In this document: positions 7,659 through 18,067 of the stretch, one piece after another
Position numbering within the stretch: position 1 is the stretch's first letter
Layout of the letters: the number at the start of each line of letters is the position of its first letter
Assembly (NCBI GenBank): GCA_051414805.1
Contig: CP166702.1
Span: 496,001 to 560,000 of the forward strand
Reading direction: 5' to 3'
Length of the DNA stretch: 64,000 nucleotides
Origin: Xenophilus sp003671765
Lineage (GTDB): Bacteria > Pseudomonadota > Gammaproteobacteria > Burkholderiales > Burkholderiaceae_C
The notes under the pieces: model-generated
Databases searched by the model: none
Seen by the model: only the letters and a program-made list of their open reading frames with translations
What the model was told of the DNA's origin: nothing
Translations under genes and position numbers: made by a program

Positions 7659-8567
7659 CCGGCCGGGACGCGCCGCCGGCGCGGCAGTCCGTGGCGCGGC
7701 GGGCGACAGCACGGCGGCGATGGCCGCCACCATCAGCGCCACCGCGGCCCAGTCCTGCCAGTGCAGCACCTCGCCGAGCCAGAGTGCGCCGCTGAAGACG
7801 CCGAGCACCGGGATCAGCATCACGCTGAGGGTCGACGCGATCGGCGGCAACTCGCGCGCGAGCGCGAACCAGGCCGCGTGCGCGAAGCCGAAGATCAGCA
7901 CCGCGTTGTAGACGATCGCGGCCCAGGTGGCTGTGGACGGCGCCTTCCACTGCGGCCGCTCCAGCAGCACCGCCAGCACCGTCATGACCACGGCCGTCAG
8001 CGTGGTCATCCAGAAGGAGATCGCGAGCGTGGGCACCGGGATGCGCGTGCGCCGCAGCAGCTGCGTGCCCAGCGCCCAGGTGGCCGCAGCGAAGAGCGCC
8101 AGCGCCATGTAGCCCCGCTTGCCGGACATGCCGGCGATCGCGTGCCACAGCAGCAGTGCCACCCCCAGCGCTGCGGCGCCGACGCCCAGCCAGGCCCGGC
8201 CGGCCAGCCGCGTGCCGAACAGCCAGGCACCGAGCAGCGCCGAGAAGATCGGCATCGTGTAGCCCAGGATCGCCGCGCGGCCGCTGGACAGCTCCTTGAG
8301 CGCGACGATGATGCACACGTGCCAGACGAACATGTTGGTCGCGCCCAGCACCAGCAGCTCGGGCCAGTGCCGGCGCGGAATGCGGAAGGGCACCTTCATC
8401 GCGACCAGCACCCCGCCCAGCACCGGCACGCCCAGCCACAGCGACAGCGCGCGGAAGGTGATGGGCGGATAGTCCGTCACGCCCAGCTTCATCACCGGCC
8501 AGTTCAGGCCCCAGGCGAGCGTCAGCGGGACGAGCAGCGCCCACTGCTTTCTTGTGAGTGTCTCCAT
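7644..8567 (-). CDS. EamA/DMT-family transporter
   Basis: This 307-residue protein is a drug/metabolite transporter of the EamA type with two tandem five-helix halves (about residues 8-140 and 153-290). The first half opens LTLAWGLNWPVMKLG and ends with the IFSALLGAWLFG pattern; the second ends with MLIPVLGVFSGALWLGEVL, a standard EamA motif. It likely exports small metabolites. It is the last gene of the minus-strand run, 58 bp after another EamA gene. The C-terminal Ala/Arg-rich tail overlaps repeat copy A, which may have extended or altered the original end. Confidence 0.88.
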   Translation of the reverse strand: METLTRKQWALLVPLTLAWGLNWPVMKLGVTDYPPITFRALSLWLGVPVLGGVLVAMKVPFRIPRRHWPELLVLGATNMFVWHVCIIVALKELSSGRAAILGYTMPIFSALLGAWLFGTRLAGRAWLGVGAAALGVALLLWHAIAGMSGKRGYMALALFAAATWALGTQLLRRTRIPVPTLAISFWMTTLTAVVMTVLAVLLERPQWKAPSTATWAAIVYNAVLIFGFAHAAWFALARELPPIASTLSVMLIPVLGVFSGALWLGEVLHWQDWAAVALMVAAIAAVLSPAAPRTAAPAARPGRSSRS

Positions 8568-8625
8568 GCGGTGGGCATTGTGTCGCCAGTCGCGCGATTA
8601 CGCCGGCCGCGCGTCGCGGTCGGGC

Positions 8626-9555
8626 TCAGGCCTGCTGCCGGCGCCCCGCGGAGCCGGCCACGAGCCGCGGCCCCAGCATCACCACCGCCAGCGCCGCCAC
8701 CACGCAGGCGCTGCCGGCCCACTGCCAGGGCGAGACGGTCTCGCCCAGCGTGAGCATGCCGGCCGCCAGCCCGATCACCGGCACGCCCAGGCTGAAGGGT
8801 GCGACGCGGTTGGCGGGGTGGCGCTTGAGCAGGCCGGTCCACAGCGCGTAGGCGGCAATGGTCGCGAACCAGCCCAGGTAGGCCACGCCGGCCCAGGCCC
8901 CCGCGCTCGCGTGCGTCCATTGCCAGCGCGTGGCCTCGGGCTCGAAAAGCCAGGCCATGGCGGCGAAGGGGAGGATCGGCACCAGCGACATCCACACGAC
9001 GAACTGCAGCGCGTCGTAGCCGGGCTGCGCCGCCTGCGCCTTGCGGGCGATGATGTTCGACGCCGCCCACATCGTGGCCGCCAGCAGGTTCAGCACCAGG
9101 CTCAGCACGGTGATGCCGCCGGCCACGGCATGCCCGCTGAAGTTCATCGCGAAGCAGGCCAGGCCCAGCGCCGCCAGCGTGAGGCCGGCGCGCATCGCGC
9201 CGCTCAGGCGCTCGTGCAGCAGCAGCACGCCCAGCAGCGTGGTGAAGAACACCTGCGTCTGCATCAGCACCGACGCGAGGGCGGCCGTCATGCCGACCTG
9301 CAGCGCAACGAAGAGCAGCCCGAACTGTCCCAGCTGCGCCAGGCCCGCGGGCACCAGCCAGCGCCACGACAGCTGCGGCTTGCGCACGAAGAAGACCAGC
9401 GGCAGCACCGCGAAGAGGTAGCGGAAGGTGCCGAGCTGGAAGGGCGTGAAGTCGCGCAGCGAGTACTTCATGGCCACGAAGTTCAGGCCCCAGATGACGA
9501 CGACGCCGAGCGCGGCCGCGAGGTCGCGCCCGCCGAAGGAAGTTGCTTGTTTCAT
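8626..9555 (-). CDS. EamA/DMT-family transporter
   Basis: This 309-residue EamA-type transporter has about ten membrane spans. The first half contains VVIWGLNFVAMKYSL and FFTTLLGVLLLHERL, the second WAASNIIARKAQ and FSLGVPVIGLAAGMLTLGE, both EamA signatures. The start at 9555 overlaps the CobW stop by four bases, so the two are coupled. It differs clearly from the EamA gene downstream, so this is a pair of distinct exporters rather than a recent duplication. Substrate is unknown; amino-acid or purine-like efflux is typical of the family. Confidence 0.88.
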   Translation of the reverse strand: MKQATSFGGRDLAAALGVVVIWGLNFVAMKYSLRDFTPFQLGTFRYLFAVLPLVFFVRKPQLSWRWLVPAGLAQLGQFGLLFVALQVGMTAALASVLMQTQVFFTTLLGVLLLHERLSGAMRAGLTLAALGLACFAMNFSGHAVAGGITVLSLVLNLLAATMWAASNIIARKAQAAQPGYDALQFVVWMSLVPILPFAAMAWLFEPEATRWQWTHASAGAWAGVAYLGWFATIAAYALWTGLLKRHPANRVAPFSLGVPVIGLAAGMLTLGETVSPWQWAGSACVVAALAVVMLGPRLVAGSAGRRQQA

Positions 9556-10514
9556 GGAAGGGAAGGGGTCGGGAGGGCGGCCGCGGCCTCGAAGGCCCGT
9601 GCCAGCGCGTCGGCGGGCAGCCGGCCCTGCAGGCCGATCGCCACCACGCTGCAGCGGCCGGACGGGTCGGCGGCGGCGCGCAGCGAGCCGTGCTGGCCGG
9701 CGAACTGCAGTTCGGCCCGCGCATGCTCGTCGGTGCGCACCAGGCCCTTGAGCCGCAGCACGCCCGCCGGCATGCCCTTGAGCAGGGCGCGCAGCGCGCG
9801 CGCACTGAAGAGCGGCGCGTCGTCCAGCGCCCAGGTGTCGAAGACGGCGCCGTGGCCGGGGTCGGCGGCCTGCAGGCGCGGCGAGCGGCCCAGCGTGGGC
9901 ACGACCGGGCCGGCGTGCAGCGCGGCAAAGCCGAGCAGGGATGCGGGCACGCGGCCGTGCGTGGTCTCGAAGCGCGGACGGCCGGGTGCCTGGGCGTCGA
10001 GCCACAGGCGCAGTCCGGCCAGCGAGGCCTCGTCGATGCGGTCGCACTGGTTGAGCACCAGCAGGTCGGCCGCGCGCAGCTGGCGCTGCACCGTGTCGGC
10101 CAGCAGCGGGTCGGCGGCCTGCTCGCGCACCGCGCCGGCATCGACCAGCACGATCACGCCGTCCAGGCTCAGGGCCGGGTCGGCGATGCCCACCTGCGCG
10201 ATGCGCCAGGGGTCGGAGACGCCGCTGGCCTCCACCACGATGGCCTCTGGCGGCCGGGGCGATTCGATGAGCGCGATCAGCGCGGCCGTCAGGTCGTCGC
10301 CGATCTGGCAGCAGACGCAGCCGTTGGTGAGCTCGATGGCGCCGGCCTCCTCGCTCGCGATCAGCGCGCGGTCGAGGTTGATGGCGCCGAAGTCGTTCAC
10401 CAGCACCGCCACCCGCCGGCCGCCCGCCTGCGTCAGCAGGTGGTTCAGCAGCGTCGTCTTGCCGGCGCCGAGGAAGCCGCCGATGACGGTCAGGGGGATG
10501 CGGGCGTTGCGCAT
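9552..10514 (-). CDS. CobW/COG0523 family GTP-binding metallochaperone
   Basis: This 320-residue G3E GTPase of the COG0523 family has Walker A GFLGAGKTT at residues 13-21, the metal-binding C-x-C-C motif at C66, C68 and C69 (GCVCCQ), a VVEASGVSDP switch region, and a guanine-specificity element NQCD in place of the common NKxD. The C-terminal CobW_C domain is present but short. Such proteins deliver zinc, cobalt or iron to client enzymes. It lies 11 bp after a metal-dependent amidohydrolase gene, which makes that enzyme a candidate client (inference), and overlaps the following EamA gene. Confidence 0.9.
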   Translation of the reverse strand: MRNARIPLTVIGGFLGAGKTTLLNHLLTQAGGRRVAVLVNDFGAINLDRALIASEEAGAIELTNGCVCCQIGDDLTAALIALIESPRPPEAIVVEASGVSDPWRIAQVGIADPALSLDGVIVLVDAGAVREQAADPLLADTVQRQLRAADLLVLNQCDRIDEASLAGLRLWLDAQAPGRPRFETTHGRVPASLLGFAALHAGPVVPTLGRSPRLQAADPGHGAVFDTWALDDAPLFSARALRALLKGMPAGVLRLKGLVRTDEHARAELQFAGQHGSLRAAADPSGRCSVVAIGLQGRLPADALARAFEAAAALPTPSLP

Positions 10515-10525
10515 GGGTGGACGGT

Positions 10526-12184
10526 TCAAGCCTGGCCGGGCAGCGGCAGTGGGCGGCCGCCGATCACCGTGCCGGCGATGCGCACGTCCTTGAGCTGCGC
10601 GGGCGCAACGGCCAGCGGGTCGTCGTCCAGCACGCAGAAGTCGGCGAACTTGCCGATCTCGACCGAGCCGATCAGGTGGTCCATCGACAGCGTGAAGGCC
10701 GCCCCCATGGTGATGGCGTAGAGCGCGTCGGCCACCGGGATGCACTCGGCCGTGCCCAGTTGTTGCCCGCTGGAGCTGAGGCGGTTGACCGCGCACCAGG
10801 CCGTGAAGAGCGGGCCCAGCGGCGTGATCGGCGCGTCGGAATGGATGGCCATTGGCACGCCGTGGCGCAGCGCGGTGGCGCAGGCGTCCATGCGGAAGGC
10901 GCGGTCCGGCCCCATCGTCAGCTCGCGGTGTGCGTCGCCCCAGTAGTAGAGGTGGTTGGCGAACAGGTTGGCGCACACGCCCAGCCGCGCCATGCGGCGG
11001 AACTGCGCGTCGTCGGCCATCTGGCAGTGCTGCAGCGTGTGGCGGTGGTCCCAGCGCGGGTGCGCGGCCAGCGCCTCCTCGATGCCGTCGAGCGCGACCT
11101 CGGTGGCCTCGTCGCCGTTGGTGTGGATGTGCAGCTGGAAGCCCTGCGCATGGAAGTCCTTGATGGCTGCCTTGAGCTCGGCCGGCGGCAGGATCCAGAT
11201 GCCGTTGGGCGCGCCGTTGTGGTAGCCGGGCCAGCGCAGGCGCGCGGTGAAGCCCTGGATCGAGCCGTCGGCCACGATCTTCACCAGGCCGTAGTGCAGC
11301 TTGTCGTTGCCGGCGGCCTGGCGCGCGCGGATGCGCTCGCCGCCCTGCGCCCGGTTCATCGCGCCGTCCATGCTGATGTAGGCCGGCACGAAGCGCACCG
11401 GGAAGTCGGGGTCCGCCGTCACCTCGGCCAGTGCCGCGTGGTTGCCGTCCGACAGGTCGTTCACCAGGTCGGTCGCGGTGGTCACGCCCGCGAGCTGCGC
11501 CATCTGCCCGAACATGCGCAGGCACTTGGGGTCGGAGCCGGTGACGCGGAACACGTTGCCGGTGAGCCGCGTGATCGGGAACATGGCGGCGAACTCCTGC
11601 AGTTCGCCATTGGGTTCGCCCGCGTGTGCGCCGTCCTGGAAGCGCGCCACGCCCTCGATGTCGGTGTCGCGCGTGATGCCCGCCTGTTCCAGCGCGGCAC
11701 GGTTCACGTTCATCAGGTGCTGGCTGGCATGCAGGACGACCACGGGACGCGTGGTCGACACGCGGTCCAGGTGCTCGACCGTCATGCGCTCCGTGCCGAA
11801 GAAGATCGGGTCGAAGCCCCAGGCCAGCAGCGGCGCCTTCGGGTTGGCCATGCCGCGCTCGACCTCGACCAGGCGCGCGATCACCTCCTCGAAGTCGCGG
11901 CAGCCTTCCCACACCCGGCCGTCGGGCGAGGTGCGGGCGTGGTAGCCGACGAAGGTGAACATCCACAGACCGCCGGCCATGAGGTGCGAGTGGCCCTCGA
12001 CCAGGCCGGGCATGAGCACTTTGTCCGCGTAGCGGTCGTCGAGGGTGAAGCTGCCGACGGACCGCATGCGCGCCAGGTCGCCCACCGCGAGCACGCGGCC
12101 GTCCCGCACGGCGACGTGCGTGGCCTCGGGCTGCTGCGGGTTCATGGTGAGGATCTTGCGGGCCTGGAAGACGGTGACGGTCAT
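10526..12184 (-). CDS. YtcJ-like metal-dependent amidohydrolase
   Basis: This 552-residue enzyme belongs to the amidohydrolase superfamily, group 3 (YtcJ/NfdA-like). Metal ligands H65 and H67 lie in GLVEGHSHL; later His-rich segments (LHIHTNGDEA and IHSDAPITPLGP) carry the remaining ligands and catalytic Asp. It is probably a cytoplasmic hydrolase of an amide, N-formyl or related bond. It sits between the ABC ATPase gene (39 bp) and a CobW chaperone (11 bp) in one operon, so its substrate is probably what the importer brings in. The specific substrate cannot be read from sequence. Confidence 0.9.
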   Translation of the reverse strand: MTVTVFQARKILTMNPQQPEATHVAVRDGRVLAVGDLARMRSVGSFTLDDRYADKVLMPGLVEGHSHLMAGGLWMFTFVGYHARTSPDGRVWEGCRDFEEVIARLVEVERGMANPKAPLLAWGFDPIFFGTERMTVEHLDRVSTTRPVVVLHASQHLMNVNRAALEQAGITRDTDIEGVARFQDGAHAGEPNGELQEFAAMFPITRLTGNVFRVTGSDPKCLRMFGQMAQLAGVTTATDLVNDLSDGNHAALAEVTADPDFPVRFVPAYISMDGAMNRAQGGERIRARQAAGNDKLHYGLVKIVADGSIQGFTARLRWPGYHNGAPNGIWILPPAELKAAIKDFHAQGFQLHIHTNGDEATEVALDGIEEALAAHPRWDHRHTLQHCQMADDAQFRRMARLGVCANLFANHLYYWGDAHRELTMGPDRAFRMDACATALRHGVPMAIHSDAPITPLGPLFTAWCAVNRLSSSGQQLGTAECIPVADALYAITMGAAFTLSMDHLIGSVEIGKFADFCVLDDDPLAVAPAQLKDVRIAGTVIGGRPLPLPGQA

Positions 12185-12223
12185 GGTGGAGCGATGACGG
12201 AGGAGGGGGAAGGGAAACGCTGC

Positions 12224-13287
12224 TCAGGCAGCCGCGGGCATCTGCAACGGGCCGACGGGCCGGCCGTCCACGCGCGTCACGCGATGGCACGCGACCCAGT
12301 GGCCCGGCTGCATCTCGCGCAGCGTCTGCGGCGCTTCGCAGCCCGGCCCGGCGGCCGGGCAGCGGCCGGCGAAACGGCAGCCGGCCGGCGGGTCGATCGG
12401 GCTGGGTGGATCGCCGACCAGGCGGATGCGCTGTGCGGCGCGCGTGCGACCGCCCTGCACGGTGGGCACGGCCGACATCAGCGCCGCGCTGTACGGGTGC
12501 AGCGGCCGCGCGAAGAAGGCCTGGCGCGGTGCGCGCTCGACGATCTGGCCCAGGTACATCACGGCGATCTCGTCGCAGATGTGCTCCACCACCGCCATGT
12601 CGTGCGAGATGAAGAGGTAGGTCAGGCCCAGCTCGCGCTGCAGGCGGGCCAGCAGGTTGAGGATCTGCGCGCGGATCGCGATGTCCAGCGCCGACACGGG
12701 CTCGTCGCACACCACCAGCTCGGGGTTGGTGGCCAGCGCGCGCGCGATGTTGATGCGCTGGCGCTGGCCGCCCGAGAACTGGTGCGGGAACAGCTGCTGC
12801 TGCTCCGGCCGCAGGCCCACGGCGGCGAAGAGCTCGTCGACGCGTGCGGCGCGCTCGGCCTTCGTGCCGATGCCCATCAGGTCCAGCGGCGCACGCACGG
12901 CGTCGCCCACGCGCTGGCGCGGGTTGAGCGAGGAGTACGGGTCCTGGAAGATCATCTGCACGCGCCGGCGGGCCTGGCGCATCGCCTCGTCGCCCAGCAG
13001 GCTCAGGTCGGTGAGGCCCAGGCGCACGCTGCCGGCGGTGATCGGCGCCAGGCGCATCACGGCCAGCGCCGTGGTGGTCTTGCCGGAACCGGATTCACCC
13101 ACCACGGCCAGCGTGGTGCCGCGGCGCACCTCGAAGTTCACGCCGTCGACCGCGCGCACCACCTCCGGCTTGGCCATCAGGCCGCTGCGCGGACGCGGGA
13201 AGTGCACCTTCAGGTCGGTGACCGACAGCAGCACGGGCGGGGGCGGTTCGGCGGGGGCGGGCATGTGGGGGAACGGAATCAAGTTGG

Positions 13288-13291
<4 letters not shown>
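12224..13291 (-). CDS. Peptide/opine-type ABC transporter ATP-binding protein (DppF/OppF-like)
   Basis: This 355-residue ATPase is the second nucleotide-binding subunit of a Dpp/Opp importer. Walker A is GESGSGKTT (near residue 75), the Q-loop lies in MIFQDPYSSLNPR, the signature is FSGGQRQRI, and Walker B is LVVCDEPVSALD. The C-terminal oligopeptide-transporter domain has the characteristic cysteines (CRFAGRCP...C...C). The start at 13291 overlaps the partner ATPase stop by four bases; a longer frame upstream is the shadow of that gene. It works in the cytoplasm with the neighbouring DppD-like protein. Confidence 0.92.
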
Positions 13292-14319
<1,028 letters not shown>

Positions 14320-14489
14320 GAAGCATCTCCTGATTCGTCGTGGGGTTCTGTCACTCGACGAAGCGAGAGGCCGCGGAGCAGGCCATGCGTGGACAGCCGC
14401 GGAACTGGCTTTGCCAGGCCGCTGGATGTCGCCCCCTTGAGGGGGTTGGCGAAGCGACACGAAGTGCGCGAAGACTGGGGGAGGGTCAT
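14320..14489. repeat. Intergenic repeat block with two hairpins inside the peptide-transporter operon
   Basis: These 170 bp between two permease/ATPase genes are non-coding and rich in inverted repeats. One hairpin is CTGGC-TTT-GCCAG (14405-14417) flanked by GCGG/CCGC arms, the other CCCCC-TTGA-GGGGG (14432-14445). The CCCCCTTGAGGGGG type of core resembles intergenic repeats I know from Variovorax-like genomes (recollection, not searched). A related CCCCCCAAGGGGGC core occurs inside uvrA at 37587. The neighbours are otherwise packed with gaps of 10-12 bp, so the block looks inserted. Confidence 0.6.
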
Positions 14490-15395
14490 TTATCGCTCCC
14501 GGAGCTTGGGGTTGAGGGCATCGTTCAGCCCGTCGCCGATCAGGCTGACGGCCAGCACCGTGAGGAAGATCGCCGCGCCGGGGATCGCCACCGCCCACCA
14601 GGACGAGAGCACGTACTGGCGGCTGGAGCCGATCATCATTCCCCAGCTCATGAGGTTGGGGTCGCCCAGGCCGAGGAAGGACAGGCCGGCCTCGAACAGG
14701 ATGGCCGAGCCGATCGCCAGCGTGGCCGACACCACCAGCGGTGCGATGCAGTTGGGCAGGATCACCTTCCAGATGATGCGGGCGTCGCCCGCGCCGATGG
14801 AGCGCTCGGCGCGCACGAATTCCATGTCGCGCACCTTCATGAATTCGGCCCGCGCCAGCCGCGCGGTGCCGGGCCAGCTCACCAGCCCGATCGACAGCGT
14901 CACCGTCAGCAGGCTGGGCGAGAACAGCGTGACCACCACCATCGCGAACAGCAGCGCCGGCAGCACCTGGAAGAACTCGGTCACGCGCGAGAGCGCGGCG
15001 TCGACCCGGCCGCCGTAGTAGCCCGAGAAGGCCCCGATGGTGATGCCGATGGCCACCGACAACAACGCCGCCACGGCGCCCACCAGCAGCGTGGCGCGCC
15101 CGCCGTACAGCAGCGAGATGGCGACGTCGCGGCCCAGGTAGTCGGTGCCGAGCCAGGCGTCTTCGGACAATGGCGGCGTGAGCGGCGCGGCGCGGATCTC
15201 GAAGGGGTCGACGGGGTACACCAGCGGGCCGATGACGGCGACGAGCACGATGGCCAGCAGCAGCACGAGCCCCGCCAGCGCGGCCGGGTTGCGGGCGAAC
15301 ATGCGTGCGGCCTCGGCCAGCGGCGAGGGCGCGGCGGGCACGGGCACCACCGGCGCTGCGGCCGGTGCGCTCTTCGAAAGGGGGAGTGCGGACAT
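14490..15395 (-). CDS. Peptide/opine-type ABC transporter permease (DppC-like)
   Basis: This 301-residue inner-membrane permease has an N-terminal cytoplasmic tail, the OppC_N region (ARMFARNPAALAGLVLLLAIV), then five more spans with the binding-protein-dependent transport motif around EFMKVRDMEFVRAERSIGAGDARII. It forms the channel with the DppB-like subunit. It lies 12 bp after that gene. Length and topology are normal. The name DppC reflects family only; dipeptides, opines, glutathione or similar compounds are all possible ligands. Confidence 0.92.
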   Translation of the reverse strand: MSALPLSKSAPAAAPVVPVPAAPSPLAEAARMFARNPAALAGLVLLLAIVLVAVIGPLVYPVDPFEIRAAPLTPPLSEDAWLGTDYLGRDVAISLLYGGRATLLVGAVAALLSVAIGITIGAFSGYYGGRVDAALSRVTEFFQVLPALLFAMVVVTLFSPSLLTVTLSIGLVSWPGTARLARAEFMKVRDMEFVRAERSIGAGDARIIWKVILPNCIAPLVVSATLAIGSAILFEAGLSFLGLGDPNLMSWGMMIGSSRQYVLSSWWAVAIPGAAIFLTVLAVSLIGDGLNDALNPKLRER

Positions 15396-15407
15396 CGAAT
15401 GCTCCTC

Positions 15408-16382
15408 CTAGCGCTTCTGGATGCGGGGATCGACCAGGCGGTAACACAGGTCCGTGAGCAGGTTCATCACCAGCACGACCACGGCCGAGAGCAGCAGCAC
15501 GCCGAGGATCGTGGGGTAGTCGCGGCGCAGCACCGACTCGAAGGCCAGGCGGCCCAGCCCCGGCCAGTTGAAGACCGTCTCGACCAGGATGGCGCCGGCC
15601 AGCACATTGCCGAACTGCAGCCCCAGCACGGTGACCACCGGCAGGATGGCGTTGCGCAGCGCATGCTTGTAGAGCACCACGCGGTCGGCCAGCCCCTTGG
15701 CGCGCGCGGTGCGGATGAAGTCCGAGCCCAGCACCTCGAGCATGCTGGCGCGCGCCAGCCGGCTGTAGTGCGCCAGGTAGACCAGCGACAGCGTGAAGGT
15801 GGGCAGCACCAGGTGCCAGAGCACGTCGAGCACGCCCGCGAGGCCCTTGTCGCTGCCGTCGATGGAGCGCATGTCGGCCACCGGGAAGATCGGCAGCACC
15901 GAGGCGAACAGGATCACCAGCAGGATGCCGGTCCAGAACACCGGTGCCGCGAAGCCCACCAGCGAGAGCACCGTGATGGTCTGCGACAGCCAGCCGTTGG
16001 GCTTGCGCGCGGCCAGCACGCCGATGCCGGTGCCCGCCACGAAGGCGCAGATCACCGAGCTCAGCACCAGCAGCAGCGTGGCCGGGATGCGCTCGCCGAT
16101 CAGGTCGACCACCGGCAGGTTGAAGAAGTACGAGTAGCCCAGGTCCAGCCGGGCCACGCGCGAGAGGTACACACCCAGCTGCACGGGCAGCGGCTTGTCC
16201 AGCCCGTAGCTCTGGCGCAGTTCGGCCTTGAGCTCCTCGGACATGCCGCCGCTGGCGCCGGCGATGGTCTCCACCGGGTCGCCGGGCGCGGCGTGCACCA
16301 GCGCGAAGTTGAGCACCACCACCGCCACCACCAGCAGCAGGGCCTGGCCGAGGCGCGAGGCGAGGAGTCGAAGCAGGTTCAT
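15408..16382 (-). CDS. Peptide/opine-type ABC transporter permease (DppB-like)
   Basis: This 324-residue permease has six predicted membrane spans: an N-terminal signal-anchor (LLLVVAVVVLNFALVHAAPGDP, the family-typical APGDP end), a periplasmic loop, and the EAA-type loop in LEVLGSDFIRTARAKGLADRVVLYKHALRN. It is 12 bp before the DppC-like gene and 10 bp after the substrate-binding protein gene. Length is normal for DppB/GsiC proteins. Confidence 0.93.
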   Translation of the reverse strand: MNLLRLLASRLGQALLLVVAVVVLNFALVHAAPGDPVETIAGASGGMSEELKAELRQSYGLDKPLPVQLGVYLSRVARLDLGYSYFFNLPVVDLIGERIPATLLLVLSSVICAFVAGTGIGVLAARKPNGWLSQTITVLSLVGFAAPVFWTGILLVILFASVLPIFPVADMRSIDGSDKGLAGVLDVLWHLVLPTFTLSLVYLAHYSRLARASMLEVLGSDFIRTARAKGLADRVVLYKHALRNAILPVVTVLGLQFGNVLAGAILVETVFNWPGLGRLAFESVLRRDYPTILGVLLLSAVVVLVMNLLTDLCYRLVDPRIQKR

Positions 16383-16392
16383 GGCCGGCGCG

Positions 16393-17991
16393 TCACTTCA
16401 GGTACACATCGTCCATGGGCGACGCGGGACCCCAGATGGTCGTCGGCACGTTGCCCACCTTCTTGCTCGCCACCGTGTGGTAGGGCGTGAGGTTGATGAA
16501 GACGATCGGCACTTCGTCGGTCACGATCTTCTCGAAGGCGGCGTAGTAGGCCTTGCGCTTGACCGGGTCGACGATGGTGCCGGCGGCGTTGAGCAGTTCG
16601 TCCACCTTGGGGTTGCTGTACGACTGGGTGTTGGTCCAGATGATGGGCTTGATGTTGGTCGACAGGTAGGTGCGGTGCACGCCGATCACCGGGTCGCCCC
16701 AGTTGAAGACGTTGTCCATCGTCATGTCGAAGTCGTGGGCGGCGATGCGCTTGGCCCAGGCCGGGAAGTCGGCGGAAGCCCGCACCTCGACGGTCACGCC
16801 CACCTTCTTGAGCTGCGATCGCAGGTACTCGGCCACGTTCTTCTGCTGCTCGTCCGAGCCCGGCAGGTAGTCGATGCTGAGCTTGAAGCGCTCGCCGTTG
16901 GCGCCGGCCTTGTAGCCCGCGGCGTCGAGCATCTCGGCCGACTTCTTCAGGTCGAGCGGGTACTTCACGAGGTCGGGCACCGCGAAGGGGCTGCTCGGCA
17001 CGATCGGGCCGTCGGCCATGGTGGCGAAACCACCCATCAGGGACTTGGTGATGAAGTTCTTGTCGATCGCGAAGGCGATGGCCTTGCGCACGTTGACGTC
17101 GTTGAGCGGCTTCTTGGCGGTGTTGAAGGCCAGCCAGTTGATGGAGCCGATGCCCTCGTAGCCGCGATCGGTGATCTGCAGGTTGGGGTTGTTCTTCAGG
17201 CGCTTGAGGTCCACCGAGCCCACGGCGTAGGGCAGCATCTGGATGTCGCCGCGCTCGACGCCGAGCACCAGCGACTGCGTGTCGGGCGTGATGCTGATGA
17301 TGAGCTTGTCCAGGTGCGGCTTGCCCGCAAGGAAGAACTTGTCGAACTTCTCCAGCACGATGCGCTGGCCGGGCTTGAATTCGGTGAGCCTGAAGGGCCC
17401 CGAGCCCACCACCTCCTGGCTGTTGCGCGGGTGGTTCTTCAGGTCCGCGCCGTCGCCGTAGATGTGCTTGGGCAGGATCGGTGCGAGCGCGGGCGACATC
17501 GCCAGCACGATGGCCGGGTGCGGCGTGGCCATGCGGATGATGGCGGTGTACGGGTCGGGCGTGTCCACCTTCTCGACCGGACCGAGCATGGTCGAGAACG
17601 GGTGGTTGGCCTTGATCGCCATGATCGAGAAGGCGACGTCGGCCGAGGTGATCGGCTTGCCGTCGTGGAACACCGCGTTCCTGCGCAGGTTCAGCGTCAG
17701 CGACTTGGCGTCGTCCGACAGCTTCCACGATTCGGCCAGGTAGGGCTGCGGATTCCACTTGTCGTCGAAGCGCAGCGGGCTGGCGAAGATCTGCGTCGAG
17801 GGCAGGGCGGTGGCGATGCCGGACTGCACGGCACCGTTGAGGTGGCGCGGCGCCTGCGGCGTGCCGATCACCAGCGTGCCGCCCTCCTTCACGGGCTGGG
17901 CCGATGCGGGCAGGGCGAGCAGGCTGCCGCCGGCCACCAGCGTGGCGGCCACGACGGCAAGTGCGCGGCGCGAGAGGCGAGGGGTGTTCAT
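16393..17991 (-). CDS. Periplasmic substrate-binding protein, SBP family 5
   Basis: This 532-residue extracellular solute-binding protein family 5 member begins with a twin-Arg-like but Sec-type signal peptide (RLSRRALAVV, hydrophobic core, cleavage after PASAQ). The mature part includes GGTLVIGTPQAPRHLN and the family segment FHDGKPITSADVAFS. It binds ligand in the periplasm for the DppBCDF-like complex. I placed the start at 17991; the longer open frame upstream has no signal peptide. It lies 76 bp downstream of an FAD oxidoreductase gene. Confidence 0.92.
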   Translation of the reverse strand: MNTPRLSRRALAVVAATLVAGGSLLALPASAQPVKEGGTLVIGTPQAPRHLNGAVQSGIATALPSTQIFASPLRFDDKWNPQPYLAESWKLSDDAKSLTLNLRRNAVFHDGKPITSADVAFSIMAIKANHPFSTMLGPVEKVDTPDPYTAIIRMATPHPAIVLAMSPALAPILPKHIYGDGADLKNHPRNSQEVVGSGPFRLTEFKPGQRIVLEKFDKFFLAGKPHLDKLIISITPDTQSLVLGVERGDIQMLPYAVGSVDLKRLKNNPNLQITDRGYEGIGSINWLAFNTAKKPLNDVNVRKAIAFAIDKNFITKSLMGGFATMADGPIVPSSPFAVPDLVKYPLDLKKSAEMLDAAGYKAGANGERFKLSIDYLPGSDEQQKNVAEYLRSQLKKVGVTVEVRASADFPAWAKRIAAHDFDMTMDNVFNWGDPVIGVHRTYLSTNIKPIIWTNTQSYSNPKVDELLNAAGTIVDPVKRKAYYAAFEKIVTDEVPIVFINLTPYHTVASKKVGNVPTTIWGPASPMDDVYLK

Positions 17992-18067
17992 GCGGTTCAC
18001 TCCGGATTCGAGAAAAGGGGAAGAAGGGCGGGGAGTTGCAGGACGCGTGCGCGGCCGGTGGTGCGGT

